From Eumeta japonica (taxonomy: Eukaryota; Arthropoda; Insecta; Lepidoptera; Psychidae), in contig BGZK01001334.1 of assembly GCA_005406025.1 (NCBI GenBank), positions 105,075-169,074 on the forward strand: a DNA stretch of 64,000 nt, read 5' to 3'. Both the position numbers and the translations under genes were made by a program. The notes under the pieces are model-generated. The model worked only from the letters and a program-made list of their open reading frames with translations, had not been told where the DNA came from and did not search any database. This document shows, one piece after another, positions 35,838 through 47,470 of this stretch. Position 1 is the stretch's first letter. Each line of letters starts with the position of its first letter.

Positions 35838-36395
35838 GCAGTTCCATCCCATGGATTTTTTTCATTAAGATATTCAGACACGGTATAAGAGCCCTAGCCA
35901 TATAACTTCTGTTTAATGAAAAATTTAAATTCATAAAATAAAAAAATTTGAATTTTAGCCGGGATCTTATTATAAAAGCGCACACATTGCCTTTTAATAG
36001 ATTTGATAACTTTCCTTACACGGGTTTTATGAGCAGCAAGATCGTTCTTATGTCTAGTGTTAATTTTATGGATGTCGTTTATTTTTTGGAACGATTCTAT
36101 ATTTCTTTTGACACATACAAGGTTTTCGTAAATGTATTGTGACATTACAGTCAAAATATTAATATCTTTAAAAAATCTCCGAGAGATTCACTTTTGGTCA
36201 AAAATAGCCCGCTTCTGCAGCACAATAATTGTGTTAGTATCAGCTGCACGACTGCACAATAAAATTCCATAGGTCGCGAGACTGAAAGGAGCTGAAATAA
36301 ACTGGTCTCGCGATTGGGACTGCTGGTATCAATTCCTTGATTGAGAAAAGTTGAAAACTCGAAAGAACACACGGGGTCGCATCATCAAGGTGTCT
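35838..36395 (-). pseudogene. Jockey/CR1-like LINE reverse transcriptase, C-terminal part (decayed)
   Basis: Read on the minus strand from about 36,290 downward, several blocks match the C-terminal segment found after the catalytic domain of lepidopteran Jockey-type LINEs: YGILL near 36,265, VLQKRAI near 36,220, FFKDINILTVMSQYIYENL (36,171 to 36,115), CVKRNIESF, then DIHKINTRHKNDL, QCVRFYNKIP (36,010-35,960) and YTVSEYLNEKNPW (about 35,890-35,850). Family landmarks are I-L-T-V-x-S-Q-Y-I-Y-E and F-Y-N-K-I-P. At least one frameshift (near 36,170) and stops break it. The palm domain is absent, so it is 5'-truncated. Confidence 0.8.
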
Positions 36396-37379
36396 ATTTT
36401 AGGCGGTCATTGTCATTCGTTCTCAAAACTGTCCGCCCACACTGACGGTCCGTCGCGGCGCCAGTGGACTACGATTTTACTACTTAAGAAGATCAGAAGG
36501 CTCCCTCTTTTTTGATTTCCTTTAGGAGATTTGAAAAAAAAATATAAATTGAAAAGATACTGTTATCAGTCCAATTTTCGAAAACTGACTTTTTATTAGA
36601 TCCTGACGTTTTACGGTTCTAGCGATCTATTTTGACCATTTTGTTTGTATGCCGATGTCCTGATGTCTGTATGCGCGTGCGGGTGGTCTACGTTCCTTTA
36701 CGGGCGTAGGAGTGGGTTGAGGTAGTGCTACTTCGTGCCCGGGCGTCATCTCGCGAGGTAACACTGTCCTCGCAGGTCAACTGGGGGGATTACATCCCCT
36801 TTTCGAGGAAAGGCGGCTGGTGCGGACTCCAGGAGGTTTAACATTAGTGCCCGCCACGGCAGTTTCGATTCGTTAGAATTATTAAGCCTGAAAAGCTCGA
36901 AAACTTATAGACCTAATAAAACAAAACTTATATTTTTAGAGTCAAGAAACTCAAAAGCACATCGGCAATATCATAAGAAGAACTTTTAGAGATGGCCTGC
37001 CACGTCAACCATTTTTTATATATTTTTTTTAATGATACATGGAACAAATAAATAATGTTTACTAACAACTGCATTTATTTGTTAATTCTATTATTTATAT
37101 TTATTTTACAATCCTTTATATAAGTCCAAATTTATAATTCTTTATACAAATTCGTGTACACTCGTACACGAAGACGAAATACCGATTAAAAATAAATAAA
37201 TTCATTAAGTACATCGCAATTAAAATATTTTTTTAAATGATGAACGAATAATATTAATTCGATTATAATATTGAGTATAGGCGCATTTCGATTTCCAGTA
37301 TAGCGATAACAAACACCTGAATAGAGAAGCGAAGTAAGTAAAAATGCAGGTGAAATTTTCACGTTTTTAAACGTTAAGA

Positions 37380-37920
37380 GATAAGAGGATCGCCTATAAA
37401 TATGCCGCGGGATACTCCCACAAACACGCGATCAAGTTATCCCACTCGGCTTTATCGCAACACGGGTAGCGTGTTCAACAAAAAAAGTCGCATTTAAGAC
37501 ACCGCGAAGGAGACTGTCTCGAGCAAATTTTTCGCGTTAAAATCAAAAGTTGGCACGTTAGTACGGCGGGGGGGCGCGGGGCCGGCGGGCGCGGGCCGGG
37601 GCGGGGGCAGATTAATGCGCGGCGATCCTTCAGCGGCGCGGGAGGTGCGCGACTTAATAGCGATAAACTTTTTAAAGACTGAACTTCTGGGCGTACAAAG
37701 TGGCGAGCGGCCCCCGGCACACCGTCCTGAAATATCGTATCGGGCCGGCGGCGCCCTGCGGCGGCCGATAGCGCGGCCGAAAAATCGCGCGTGCGTATTT
37801 GTTAATGTAGCCCGGGTATTTGTCACCGCGTGAGGACCCCCAACTTTGGTCATTTCTCCGCGACTCCCATGTTTGCGAAAGCCGGACGCGCCGGAGACGC
37901 GCCGGCAAAAAATTATGAAC
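37380..37920. promoter_or_regulatory. Large GC islet with many GATA-type sites
   Basis: GAGATAAGAGG near 37,377, GTTATCCC near 37,436, TTATCGCA at 37,452, GCGATAAAC at 37,660, AATATCGTATCGGG near 37,730 and CCGATAGCG near 37,765 are spread over 540 bp. The core is GGGGGGGCGCGGGGCCGGCG-like. This is the largest islet of the series in the window. Confidence 0.43.
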
Positions 37921-38306
37921 TCTCTCAAGGGCCGGGCCGTTCGTTGTTGTTGGAATTTGTTATGATGATGGAGAGCATCCACCGGTTCGTGTGACAGTCG
38001 ACGTTACGCTTACTTCAGATGCGAAAAGTTTTAATAAACTTTTGAATATCGCTATGGCACTTTTGTCACTAGTGGATTGTTATTTCGTGATACATTCAGA
38101 CAATATTTTAAGCACATTTTTGACGTGGAATGATCTTTATTACTAATAAGGAAGTTTAAATTTAAAATAAATCAGAGCTTATACTTCATTCGGATACATA
38201 TCGATAATCGAACTCAGAACTTTCGTGTGGTAACTTTTGTAGGATTTATACCATGGAGTCAATCATGGTCATAAAATTTATATATTTGCTCTCATAATCG
38301 GACGTA

Positions 38307-38351
38307 ACAATGTGCCCGTAAATATGCTAATTATATTTGCGGGCACATTGT
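38307..38351. repeat. 18-bp-arm hairpin
   Basis: ACAATGTGCCCGTAAATA at 38,307-38,324 is inverted at 38,334-38,351 with one G-T wobble and a 9-nt spacer. The string ATGTGCCCGTAAATA recurs alone near 17,970, so the arm belongs to a dispersed repeat. Confidence 0.8.
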
Positions 38352-39430
38352 CACATTGTCATATTTTCCGTTAACAAAAATTTTTCTTACAAAATCAATG
38401 TTTAAATTTTAATGTTTGTACTACATAAATACAATTTTGTGAATATAGCATTTGGTTTGGCTTGCAGGTGGCGCCACGGTCATACCAGAGCGTATCGGCC
38501 GATAGCGGTTTTAAAGGAGAAAAAGCTCGTCGTCCGGCGACGGCTGTCCGCCAATACCGGTGTAGCCGTACCCGCTGCACACCTAGCCAGTCTACAGGTC
38601 ACTTATAGGAAACCTTATCGGTGTTGTCTTAGCATTATGTGCCCGCGTGAAAAGATCTACGAACCGGTAGCACTCCCTTATCCCACTCCTCAGGTAGCTG
38701 AACTCGAGGGGCGTCCTAGCCTCGCGCCCACAGCCCTCACGAAACTCTAATGCTTGCTATATCTCAAGTGGTTCCTGACTGGTGATCTTTGTTTTCGATA
38801 TCCCGTCGCAGTTTGCGTTATTTTTCTGTGGTAAAGTTATTTAACTCCCTAATATAACTTTAACGGCTCTAAGATTCCATTCGACGGTATGGCTTGAACT
38901 ACAAAATTTTCTTATAATCTAAAACATAAAGAAAAAATAAGTTTATTATGTTACAATGTAAATAAATAAAAAAAATGTACAAAGACGTTCTACCGCCGTA
39001 CGTATCATATTTTATCACGTATGTAAGGTATGCGGTCAAACTTTGGAATAATTCAGCATCAGCTGTATTCTCAATGAACTACGACAAGAATGTATTCTTC
39101 TGAAATTACTTCTGAAAGGGCCGGCATCGTACTTTTGACTCGTCTAAGGTTGCGAGTGTCCACGAGCAGCCATCTGTTCTCTGGTGGCCAGCATGCTCGT
39201 ACACCGCTCATTACATAAAAAAATACAAATTTTATATTTGTGAGAGCCGATCACTTGATATATATAATATATGTGCGAGATACGAAACAATCTACATATG
39301 GCCGTTTCTATATAGAACATTTGTTTTAGGTTTAAAAGGAATGAAGTTAGACGATTGCCTACAACATGCAGCATGCAATGCACTGCTGACCCTCGAAATC
39401 TGTTCCACTTACGTTGAAATAACAATACAG

Positions 39431-39645
39431 ATAATTAGCGGATTAAGATAAATAAACTATTAACACTTGTTTAGGTGTTCGATATCTGTCAATCCTCTCA
39501 AATCAATATTCAATTCGTTGGATTCGTAGTGGAAGAACAAATTCGAAGGTCAGCGGTGCGTTGCATGCTGCCTGTTAACGCATGTCACACGCAAGCGTCT
39601 ATTATGGATTTCCGCTCATTAACACCTCACACAATAGAATAAAGA
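39431..39645 (+). repeat. Dispersed repeat, about 215 bp, copy 1
   Basis: Clearly related along its length, in the same orientation, to 58,356-58,585. Shared strings include TTAGGTGTTCGATATCTGTC, CCTCTCAAATCAATATTCAA and CAAGCGTCTATTATGGAT. Both copies carry ATTAACAC near the left end and again near the right end (TTAACACCTCA). No coding potential. It may be a SINE or MITE family or a segmental copy of a regulatory element. Confidence 0.85.
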
Positions 39646-39879
39646 ATGGAGTATTTCAAAAAGTCAAATGCAACCTAATGAATTTCCGAATTCATCAGAT
39701 TTGGTAAATTATATAAATCAATCATTAAACATATAATGATCTTTATACTGATTATTACGCACACATCAGTACAATCGCATAGACGTAAGCTTAAGTATTA
39801 CATAATTACCGTATATGGTAAAGTGAAGTCCGACCCGGCACGAGCGCGGGTTTTATTCAACTTTTTGTGCATTGGGTTT

Positions 39880-40010
39880 TTGAGTCGCGCGTCGCAGATA
39901 AATGGGCGGGCGATAACTCGGGCGGGCGCAACGAGCCCAATACATTAAGCGGAGGCGCCGTACACCGCCGCGACTTTCACCGCGCCGAGGGCGGGCGGGA
40001 GCGAGCTCGA
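39880..40010. promoter_or_regulatory. GC islet with AGATAA and CGATAA
   Basis: GCAGATAAATGGGCGGGCGA (from 39,894) and CGATAACTCGGGCGGGCG at 39,911-39,928 place two GATAA sites 15 bp apart beside GGGCGGGCG units. Confidence 0.42.
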
Positions 40011-40304
40011 CTCGGTGCTCTTTTTTTGCTCTCAGTTGCCGTTCGGCGGGAACATACCTTCTTTACCTTTTCGCTTTTCATTCTTCCCTATTCTGTTAAT
40101 AGTGGAAGTTGGGTGTGTTTTAGGCTGGACTTAAAAGTAGGCGGACTTAATACCGCCAAGCAAGATTGAGACGCCTCGTGAAATAAATTAATTCACTATA
40201 TACTTACGATCTGGTTACTTTCAATATGAAAGTCACGAAATTTTTAATCAGGAATTAATTTTTCGTTAGCAGTTCTGCCATTATTGATGGGCATTATTTT
40301 CGAA

Positions 40305-40340
40305 GTTTTAATAAAATGATGAGAGTCATTTTATTAAAAC
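40305..40340. repeat. 15-bp-arm perfect hairpin
   Basis: GTTTTAATAAAATGA at 40,305-40,319 is exactly inverted at 40,326-40,340 with a 6-nt spacer. Confidence 0.85.
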
Positions 40341-41409
40341 CTCGATCCTAAATGTAATCTTGGTTCTATTACCAATTTCGATCTTGACCTTATTCATTAT
40401 CTCGATTCCCCTCCTTTAATTTCGTCTCTCTCTATATCTCACTCGCTACCTGCTTCGTTCTTACTTTTGCTTGCCCTCTATATCTCTTCACCGAGCAATG
40501 TTTAAATAAATATTATTGACATGGTATAATAAAAATAACGAGTTTCAATTTATTTTTTTTTATAAATCCTAAACATTTATTTATGTAATGTACGACGCGA
40601 AGATCAATTTCATCAGATACCACATTTCATCAAAATTAATTAAGCCACAATTAACCTACACTTAAAAACCTAGACGCTTCGTTCGTGTCTCAGTTTTTGA
40701 CGTTCTTTTGACTCAATACTTCACGTTTTTATTCATGTTTATAAATTTAGTTGTTTAATTTAATTATCTATTATTAATTTTTGTGTCGATAGATTTCATT
40801 ACAACCACTTCTTTTTCATCTTATTTCACCTGTCACTGACTTTAAAAACTAGTGTAAATATTTAATAATAAGCAGGTAGAACATTTACTAAATTTTATGA
40901 TTAATTGTAATTTGTAGCTTCTTCGAATGCCACTGCTGTTGTATTGAATTATATTTCAACTCACCCCATTTTCGAGGCACGCTCTTCAACGGTCTTTCTA
41001 TTTTAGATCAAGGACCGTGGATTCCGAGTCACCGCGCCGGCTCATCGCCTGCTGACGACAGTTGTCACCAATATCATAACAACGTCCTTAATGGGTTTAA
41101 TGTCGTCTTCTCCGAAGCACGCAATGAATAGTTTATATTACATTTAAATCTAAAAGTAATTAGTCAGTTGACCCTTACTCAGAATGTAATTCAGTAACCA
41201 TTACTGCTTTTAATACATGTTGCAATGCAAACATGTTAAGTAAGAAATAGTAAACGTAAATCTAAAAATTATCTAGCTAATTTAGATAGATTCTTGAAGG
41301 TGGTTTTATCATTTTTCATTAATTACGTTACATAATATTTTTAAATGACTGGCTATTGTGACCTAACAACTACTTTTTGTAAGGGTCATAAAAGGAAAAG
41401 CTTCCTCTC

Positions 41410-41545
41410 TTCTGTCGTTCGATGTAGCCATTAATCCCGATTCCGTCTCGATTCGATTCCGGGTCCACTGTCGATATCGGATGTCCTGCTCCGATCCTGC
41501 TCTTGATGTACGTTCTAGTCTCGCCTTCGATTCTGTTCTACATAG
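41410..41545 (-). repeat. GGGATC/GATTCC hexamer-periodic repeat (reverse orientation)
   Basis: CCCGATTCCGTCTCGATTCG (from 41,436), then TCGATTCCGGGTCC and GCTCCGATCCTGCTC, are the reverse complement type of the tracts at 5.3, 5.8 and 11.2 kb. The BEL/Pao element inserted just to the right, near the repeat's edge. Confidence 0.55.
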
Positions 41546-41566
41546 TATTTTAATATGTACTATATC

Positions 41567-42097
41567 TGTCGACGGCAGAATTACGACCGCCCTGCGCGGC
41601 TGTCGCTGCGTCCGCCGATTAGTTGATAAGGAAATGTAAATGTAGGATAGCGGCTGCGGGATAAAAAAAAACTGAATAAAAGGCCGTGCTATATAGCAAA
41701 GTTGCCTCTGAATATTAAAAGACCGAGAAGGCACCCGCAGCCGCATAAGTAGCATAAGTAGTTAACATTGTATATAAATGTATGTGTAAACTAATAACAA
41801 TAAAATGCGATGAGTCAGAGGCGAGGGGTGCGGGGGTCGGACCTCATTGGCCGCGCGGTAAGAGACGCGCGCACGGGAAGGCGGCCGCGCTCGGCGCACA
41901 GCGCTGTTATATGCGAGCGCGGCCCGCCACAGTCAGTCCGCCTTCAACCGCCGACGAGGAAACACTCTCTACCCGAGTTCTGAAACGAAGTTCTGGTCCG
42001 CCCTCCGCCCGCCGTTAGTCTCACAGTGCAAAAGTGACTTTGTGTTGTGTATTTTCCTCATTTAAATCCCAGCCTGCCTAAAAATATATGCCGAACA
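41567..42097 (+). repeat. 5' LTR of the BEL/Pao element
   Basis: It begins TGTCGACGGCAG and ends GCCGAACA. TATATAAAT (41,771-41,779) is a possible TATA box. AATAAA occurs at 41,675 and 41,799. The right part is GC-rich. It differs from the 3' LTR by one substitution (base 4) and about seven short indels. Confidence 0.95.
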
Positions 42098-42103
42098 AAA
42101 ATC

Positions 42104-42121
42104 TGGTCCTTCGAGTTATCC
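42104..42121 (+). other. Primer-binding site
   Basis: TGGTCCTTCGAG, six bases after the LTR end, begins with TGG, the complement of a tRNA 3' CCA. The tRNA type was not determined. Confidence 0.7.
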
Positions 42122-42167
42122 GGATTGTGAGGAAAATTGTGAAAACTGTGTTGTGAATAAAGTGAAA

Positions 42168-43440
42168 ATGGCATCAACCAGAAGCAAAACGCGATTAAGA
42201 GAGTGCAATACAGCGGAAGAAAGTACGATCGCCGACCTGGCTAGTGTCGTTCGGCGGGCCCGCATCTCCTCCACGGTCCGTCGCCGTACAGTGAATCCCG
42301 ACGCGCCCGCCGCGCTCATACCGATGAGTGGCGGAGTAACGATCGATCACAGTGCTAGTGAAAGAGTGCCAACGACATCGCCCGTCCCTCCGGCGCGCGG
42401 GTGTCACGTGCCGCGTCCGTATCGTCGCGCTCAACCCAAGCCAGCAGAGCCGCCGCACGCTCCGTATGGAATATGAGGCCGCGGAGGAGCGCTGCGATAC
42501 AGAAACAGGACGCAGAAATACGGCGCGAGTTGGTTAAGAAAAGGCTGGCCATGAATTTGGCAGAAGAAGCAGCCACCGAATGTGACGAAGCCGAAGAACA
42601 TGCTGTCCACCGAACGGAAGATTCCGCTCGTCGTGTGGAAGCCTGGATCGAGAGCACACCACCGGTAGTGAACGTCATCAACGCCGCCGCGAATCAAGCG
42701 GGGATACCTCGGCGTGAAGGCGTGGCGGACGACGCCGCCAGAACAACGCTACCGGACCGAGTGCAACCGGGCTCAGTGGCGAGACGTGAACATAGCAGTG
42801 AAAGGGCGGGCCAGCCGAGCTCGCCGATGCTATAAACAACTGGCGAGACCGCGGCCGATACCGCGCCAAGTTTATGAGCTGCCCTCCTTCACGGGAACGT
42901 TAACGAGTGGCGGCTGTTCAAAACTCATATGAAGCGACGACATCGACATATGAGTACAACGTATGAAAATTTAGCGCGGCTACGGATGGCCGTGCAGGAA
43001 AAGCCCGCACCGCCGTATGTCACCTACTAGCTGCAAACTCAAAACCCGAAGACATCGGCAGCACTAGAAAGAAGTTTGGTCGGCCCGAGCAGCTGGTCGA
43101 CGAAGTGCTGAAGGAGGTGAAAGTGATGTCGAGGCTCACGGACAGCGGTCGTGAAATTAACGATTTCGCCATCACGACGCGCAACTGCGTGGCCGTACTA
43201 CAAGAGATAGACGAAGAGGGCCACATACATAACCCGGTCCTCCTGAAAGAGATATTGGAAAAATGACTCCTTCTACGCAATAAATTTGCTGAATACTGGA
43301 TGATGAAGAGAGAAGAGGGTCGTCGGAGGCCAAGCTGATCGTACCAGCCGACTTTCTGGAGAGGGAAGCCGAGTTAGCCGCCGTCACGCCCGCCGCCGCG
43401 CCAGTTAAGCGCGAGCGCACCCGGAGGATAGCCGAGCGCA
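42168..43440 (+). pseudogene. gag: BEL/Pao gag region (DUF1759), frameshifted
   Basis: The likely start is the ATG at 42,168 (context AAAATGG). The first frame runs to a stop at 42,476, while gag-like sequence continues in an overlapping frame (about 42,440-42,835, Ala/Glu/Arg-rich, probably helical). A third frame supplies the DUF1759 signature ELPSFTGT near 42,880. Further blocks are ENLARL near 42,966, KKFGRPEQLVDEVLKEV near 43,069 and NDFAITTRNCVAVLQEI near 43,160. These are typical of Pao-type Gag. At least four frame changes lie between 42,168 and 43,440. Gag would form the particle that packages element RNA in the cytoplasm. Confidence 0.85.
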
Positions 43441-43639
43441 CCGCGGCGACGTGAAGCCTTCAAAGTGAACACGCAAACCGAAGTGACGGCAAGTGTTCGA
43501 AGTGCGCGTCCGAGCATAAGCTCGCCGCGTGACGCCTTTAAGGCGCTAAATAGTGATGAGAAATGGGACTTTGTAAAACGTGAAAACTCTGGCGCATAAC
43601 AAAACGCACCCGCGCGCGTACTGCCGTGCGAAAGGCTGC

Positions 43640-43948
43640 GCAAAGTGTAACCGGCCACCATACGCTGCTCCATCCGAGCACGGGCAGCGACGCGACCGCG
43701 CGGGCGGCGCACCTGAACGAATCGGCCGTCAGCGAACCGTGACGAATATCGGGACCGGTGAGTCAAAAGCGCTGCTGAAAATTGTGCCAGTGACTATCCG
43801 GGCCGCCGATAGAGAAATAAAAGTGCACGCGCTGTTAGACGACGGTGCGACGGTGACGTTGTTGGACGACAGTGTCGCGAGTCATATCAACGCCAAAGGA
43901 CCGCGGGCCGAGTTAAAATTAATAAGCGCGCGGTCACCAAATAAGTGA
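43640..43948 (+). pseudogene. pol: BEL/Pao aspartic protease region (DUF1758)
   Basis: One frame carries ALLDDGATVTLLDD (about 43,829-43,870). This is the retropepsin active-site loop in BEL/Pao form, with D-D-G where many retroelements have D-S/T-G. It is followed by VASHINAKGP. The frame stops at 43,948, in the early part of the domain. CAKCNRPPYAAPSEHGQR (43,655-43,710) upstream resembles the Cys/His linker of Pao polyproteins. The protease would process Gag-Pol. Confidence 0.8.
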
Positions 43949-44349
43949 TCGAAACTCGCGACGAATAAAATAAAAGTGCGCGGACCGAACGGTGTCGAAC
44001 GCGACATCCAGTGTCGCACGATCACGCGACTCGATCTGCCGTCGCAGTCACCACGGCGGACGAGATCTCCAGCCATCACCACCTGAATGAGTGCCACCTG
44101 GAGGCGCTTCAGACGCCAGGCCGCTGCTGCTCATCGGCCAGGACAATTGGGAACTCATCACCGGCAGCGACGTCCGGCGTGGAAAATCAGGTGAGCCAGT
44201 CGCGTCTTTGACGGGTCTCGTGGGTGGTGCACGGTAGAAGGGTAGGACGACAACGAACGACGGAATGATACATTGTCTCGCGGACTTAGAGTTAGCGGTG
44301 AGGGAACACTTTGAAATAGAGTCGTTAGGTATAACGCAGAGAGCGCGAA

Positions 44350-45080
44350 AACGCCGAAGTGAAACGAGCGAGTCGTATCCTGAATGACACGACGCGCCGT
44401 ATAGGGAACAAATGGGAGACGGGTCTCCTTTGGAAGGAAGATGACCCGCGATTCCCGGACAATTACAATGGAGCCAGAAAACGGTTGACGAATATAGAGA
44501 ACAAGATGGACCGCGACCCGCTTTCGCCGCCGCGTACACGGCGCAAATCGAAAAATTAATAGAAAACGGGTACGCGCGTAGGTTGAAAATAGAGCGCAAG
44601 TGCGCGACTGTTTCTTTCTCCCACATTTCGCCGTTACAAATCCGAACAAGCCTAACAAGATTCGAGTCGTGTTCGACGCGGCCGCCCGTTTCGAGGGGAA
44701 GTCGCTAAACGACTACTTGCTTTCGGGTCCCGATTTGTTAAATAGTCTGACAGGGATTCTGTTCAGATTTAGAATAGGAAGCGTAGCCTTCACGGGAGAC
44801 ATCCGGGACATGTTTCTGCGAGTACGTGTCTGCGCTCCCGATCAACGAGCGCAGCTATTTCTGTGGCGAGGTGCCGATCGCGACAGCGAGCCCCGTGTGT
44901 ACGCGATGACTTCGATTTTTGGCGCGTCGTCATCGCCGACGTCCGCGATCTACGTACTCAACAAAATGCGGAAACATGTTCAGATGAGTACCCAAATGCT
45001 GAAATGGCAGTGAAACGGGATCACTACGTGGACGACTTCATCTGTTCAACAGACTCAGTGCCGGAAGCCGCAAATTAATA
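44350..45080 (+). pseudogene. pol: BEL/Pao reverse transcriptase, frameshifted
   Basis: The frame at 44,600-45,013 gives VTNPNKPNKIRVVFDAAARF, LNDYLLSGPDLLNSLTGILF, FTGDIRDMFLRV and MTSIFGASSSPTSA, in the usual order. The catalytic YVDD box is at 45,025-45,036 in a different frame (HYVDDFICSTDS). So the fingers and palm, including the first catalytic Asp (GDI) and the Asp pair, are present but separated by a frameshift near 45,000. Relative to the common MTSMIFGA form, one residue is missing. The N-terminal part (44,350-44,600) is recognisable but broken. Confidence 0.9.
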
Positions 45081-45299
45081 AGCGACGTCACCATAGTGCA
45101 CGCGCGGGGCTTCGATATCCGGGGTGGGCGACTAACGCGCCGGAATTAAAAGAAAGTCGGCGGAGTCGTCCGCGGAGGCCGCCACCGTGTCACTGCACAA
45201 GACGAAAACAGAACGGGCGCTAGGCTTGATATGGGAACCGGAATGCGACAGTCTAGGGTCTGACGTCACATTCAAGAAGCTTCCGCGTGACATTGTAAA

Positions 45300-45850
45300 C
45301 GGGAAAATAAGCCTACGAAAAGGCAATTTTGAGCCTGATCATGTCGATCTTCGACCCGCTCGGTCTTCTGTCCCGTGACAATAAAGGGTAAAATTCTAAT
45401 GCAACGAATCTGGAGATCGGGGATAGGATGGGACGACGTACTACTCGAGCGCGACTACGCAAAATGGGTAGACTATTTAGACGAGGTGAGGAAGCTATCT
45501 CAGCTGCGAATACCGCGATGTTACGCGCTTAGGTCATCCAAGATAGAGCTCCACGTATTCGGAGACGCGAGCGAACACGCGTACGCGGCCGTCGCCTATT
45601 GGCGCGCGGTACGACCCGACGGCACGGTACATCTCGCGCTCGTCGCCGGCAAGTCACGAGTTGCACCAAACAAAGTCATGTCGATCCCGCGGCTCGAACT
45701 GCAAGCGGCGCTTTGGCCTGTCGCCTAGCGACGAATATCCAAAAGGAGCACGGGATCGCGACAGAACGTAGGGTGTTATGGTGCGACTCAAAGACAGTCC
45801 CGCGATGGATCAGATCGGACCCGCGGGCCCGCGGCGCATCGAACTCGACG
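45300..45850 (+). pseudogene. pol: BEL/Pao connection and RNase H region
   Basis: IELHVFGDASEHAYAAVAYW (from 45,546) holds the first RNase H Asp, PRLELQAAL (about 45,688-45,714) the Glu, and WCDSKTVPRWIRSDPRA (about 45,779-45,829) the next Asp. The last block is in another frame, with a change near 45,725. RNase H would remove template RNA during reverse transcription. Confidence 0.85.
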
Positions 45851-46329
45851 AGCGTGATCGTAACGACGCGCGCGGATAAGCGGACGAACGCCCACGCTTT
45901 CTACGGAACGAAGACGCGTGGCCGATCGATAATGACGTCGTCGATGAACGCGTAGCCGACGACGAAGTGAAAGGGGAATCGATCAACGTAGTATGCACCA
46001 CTCATACCGGGGACGTCATAGATGTGACTAGGTTCTCCTCGTGGACCCGGTGCGTACGTACGCCCGGTGCTGTACTTCATCCGCAGGCTGAGGAAACAAC
46101 AGCAGCCGTTCGGCGCCGATGATGTTATCGACGCTGAAACACGCCTGCTCAGGGCATCACAAAGAAGGGCGTTCAGCGATGAAATGCGGGCCGCCGCCGT
46201 AGGCGCGGCCACTCCCCGAGGAAGCAGTCTACGGGCGCTGGACGTCATGCTGACTGACGACTGGCTACGAGTGGGCGGCCGCTTACGCCGCTCGCCGACC
46301 CTAAGTTTCGATGAAAACACCCCATCATA

Positions 46330-47140
46330 TTAGACGGCCGGGATCACGCCGTCCGCCTGCTCGTCGAGCATTATCACCGGCGAGCGGGCCACGCCAATCA
46401 CGAAGCAGTTGTAAACATCATCCGGGAAAGATTCTGGATCACGAGACTCAGACCGACGGTGAAGAAAGTGGCCAACGCCTGCCGCCTGTGTCGAGTTCGA
46501 CGCGCACAGCCGGTCACGCCGAAGATGGCCGACCTCCCGAGGGCGCCCGCCTTCGTCAAAGGCCATTTACGCACACAGGTGGACTACTTCGGCCACTGGA
46601 GGTGACCGTCGGGCGACGTCGAGAGAAGAGGTGGGCGGCGTTATTCACGTGTCTGACGACGCGCGCTGTCCATATGGAGGTTGCGTCCTCGCTATCCGCC
46701 GACTCCATGATAATGGCGCTGCGAAGATTTATGGCAAGACGAGGTCAACCCGACACGCTATATAGCGACCACGGCACAAACTTCGTGGGCGCAGCCGCAG
46801 AACTCTCCCGAGCTCGCCTGGAGATAGAAGAGCGAATGTCCGACGAGGCGACGACTCGGGCGATACGATGGCTGCGCATACCCCCACACGCCCCGCATAT
46901 GGGCGGAAGCTGGGAACGCCTGGTCAGGTCCATAAAGGTGGCTTTGAGCGCCACACTGCATACCAGAGCTCCGAAAGACGAAGTACTACACACACTGCTG
47001 CTAGAGGCCGAATTTGTTGTGAACTCTCGACCGCTCACACACATATCGGTCCTCCCGAGGACTCCCACGGCGCTGACCCCGAATCATTTCCTGCTGGGTC
47101 AGCCGCCGGCCGATGGCAGCCGGGACATTTCGACACCTCT
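46330..47140 (+). pseudogene. pol: BEL/Pao integrase, frameshifted
   Basis: The zinc-binding HHCC part lies at about 46,320-46,520 in mixed frames. The core has its first Asp in QVDYFG (codon 46,582-46,584). The second Asp is in SDHGTNFVGA (codon 46,767-46,769) and the Glu in GGSWERLVRS (codon 46,914-46,916). The last two share a frame and are 49 codons apart. The first Asp is in a different frame, so a frameshift lies between about 46,585 and 46,625. NSRPLTH and LTPNHFLLG follow (47,025-47,100). All three catalytic residues survive, but not in one frame. Confidence 0.9.
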
Positions 47141-47470
47141 GAAGAATGTTCCCGAAAACAGTGGCGAGCGAGTCAGGCGCTCGCAGAGATGTTCTGGCAG
47201 AGATGGCTGCGAGAATACCTCCCCACGCTGCAGAGACGTCACAAGTGGACAGAGGGGAGGCCACCGATCAAAGTCGGAGACGCGGTCGTCATCACCGACC
47301 CCGCCTTACCACGTAACACGTGGCCGAGGGGCATCGTCGAACGGGTCTACCCAGGGATCGACGGGCAAGTGCGAGTGGTGGACATTCGCACGGCCCATGG
47401 ACGGCTGAGACGACCAACTGCGCGCCTGGCGGTCCTGCCTACCGAAGTGGAGTCGTCGCACGCTCCGACC
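47130..47470 (+). pseudogene. pol: BEL/Pao C-terminal DUF5641 domain
   Basis: A third frame gives WQRWLREYLPTLQRRHKW (about 47,190-47,245), then VGDAVVITDPALPRNTWPRG and IVERVYPGIDGQVRVVDI (about 47,270-47,390). This is the domain found after integrase in BEL/Pao polyproteins. It probably contributes to integrase binding of DNA or chromatin, by family inference. Confidence 0.85.

Larger units (their letters stand above)
36396..39430. other. Gene-free stretch
   Basis: No gene is recognised. 36,590-36,880 is a GC-balanced segment that looks like old repeat sequence, but I cannot name it. 36,890-37,370 is AT-rich. ORFs at 37,494-37,982 (162 codons, minus) and 38,412-38,750 (112 codons, plus) follow GC content and have no domain. 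A degraded GGTTGCGAGTGTCCACGAGC near 39,148 resembles the same LINE 3' end seen at 7.6 kb. A CTCF-like core lies at 38,465-38,474. Confidence 0.5.
39646..41566. other. Non-coding DNA left of the LTR retrotransposon
   Basis: No gene. It contains a GC islet, a hairpin, a CT-rich tract (40,375-40,500, with TCTCTATATCTC) and a reverse-orientation hexamer repeat (41,410-41,545). The rest is AT-rich. Confidence 0.5.

Noticed and set aside
36718..36728. TGAGGTAGTGC, which shares the let-7 seed
   Set aside because: Identity ends after nine bases, whereas let-7 is almost invariant over its full length. No hairpin partner was seen.
37494..37982. 162-codon minus-strand ORF
   Set aside because: It overlaps the GC islet at 37.4-37.9 kb, where stop codons are rare in all frames. 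Pro/Arg/Ala-rich with no domain.
44048..44658. Long minus-strand ORFs (192 and 166 codons)
   Set aside because: They are antisense shadows of the BEL/Pao polymerase region, which is clearly plus-strand.
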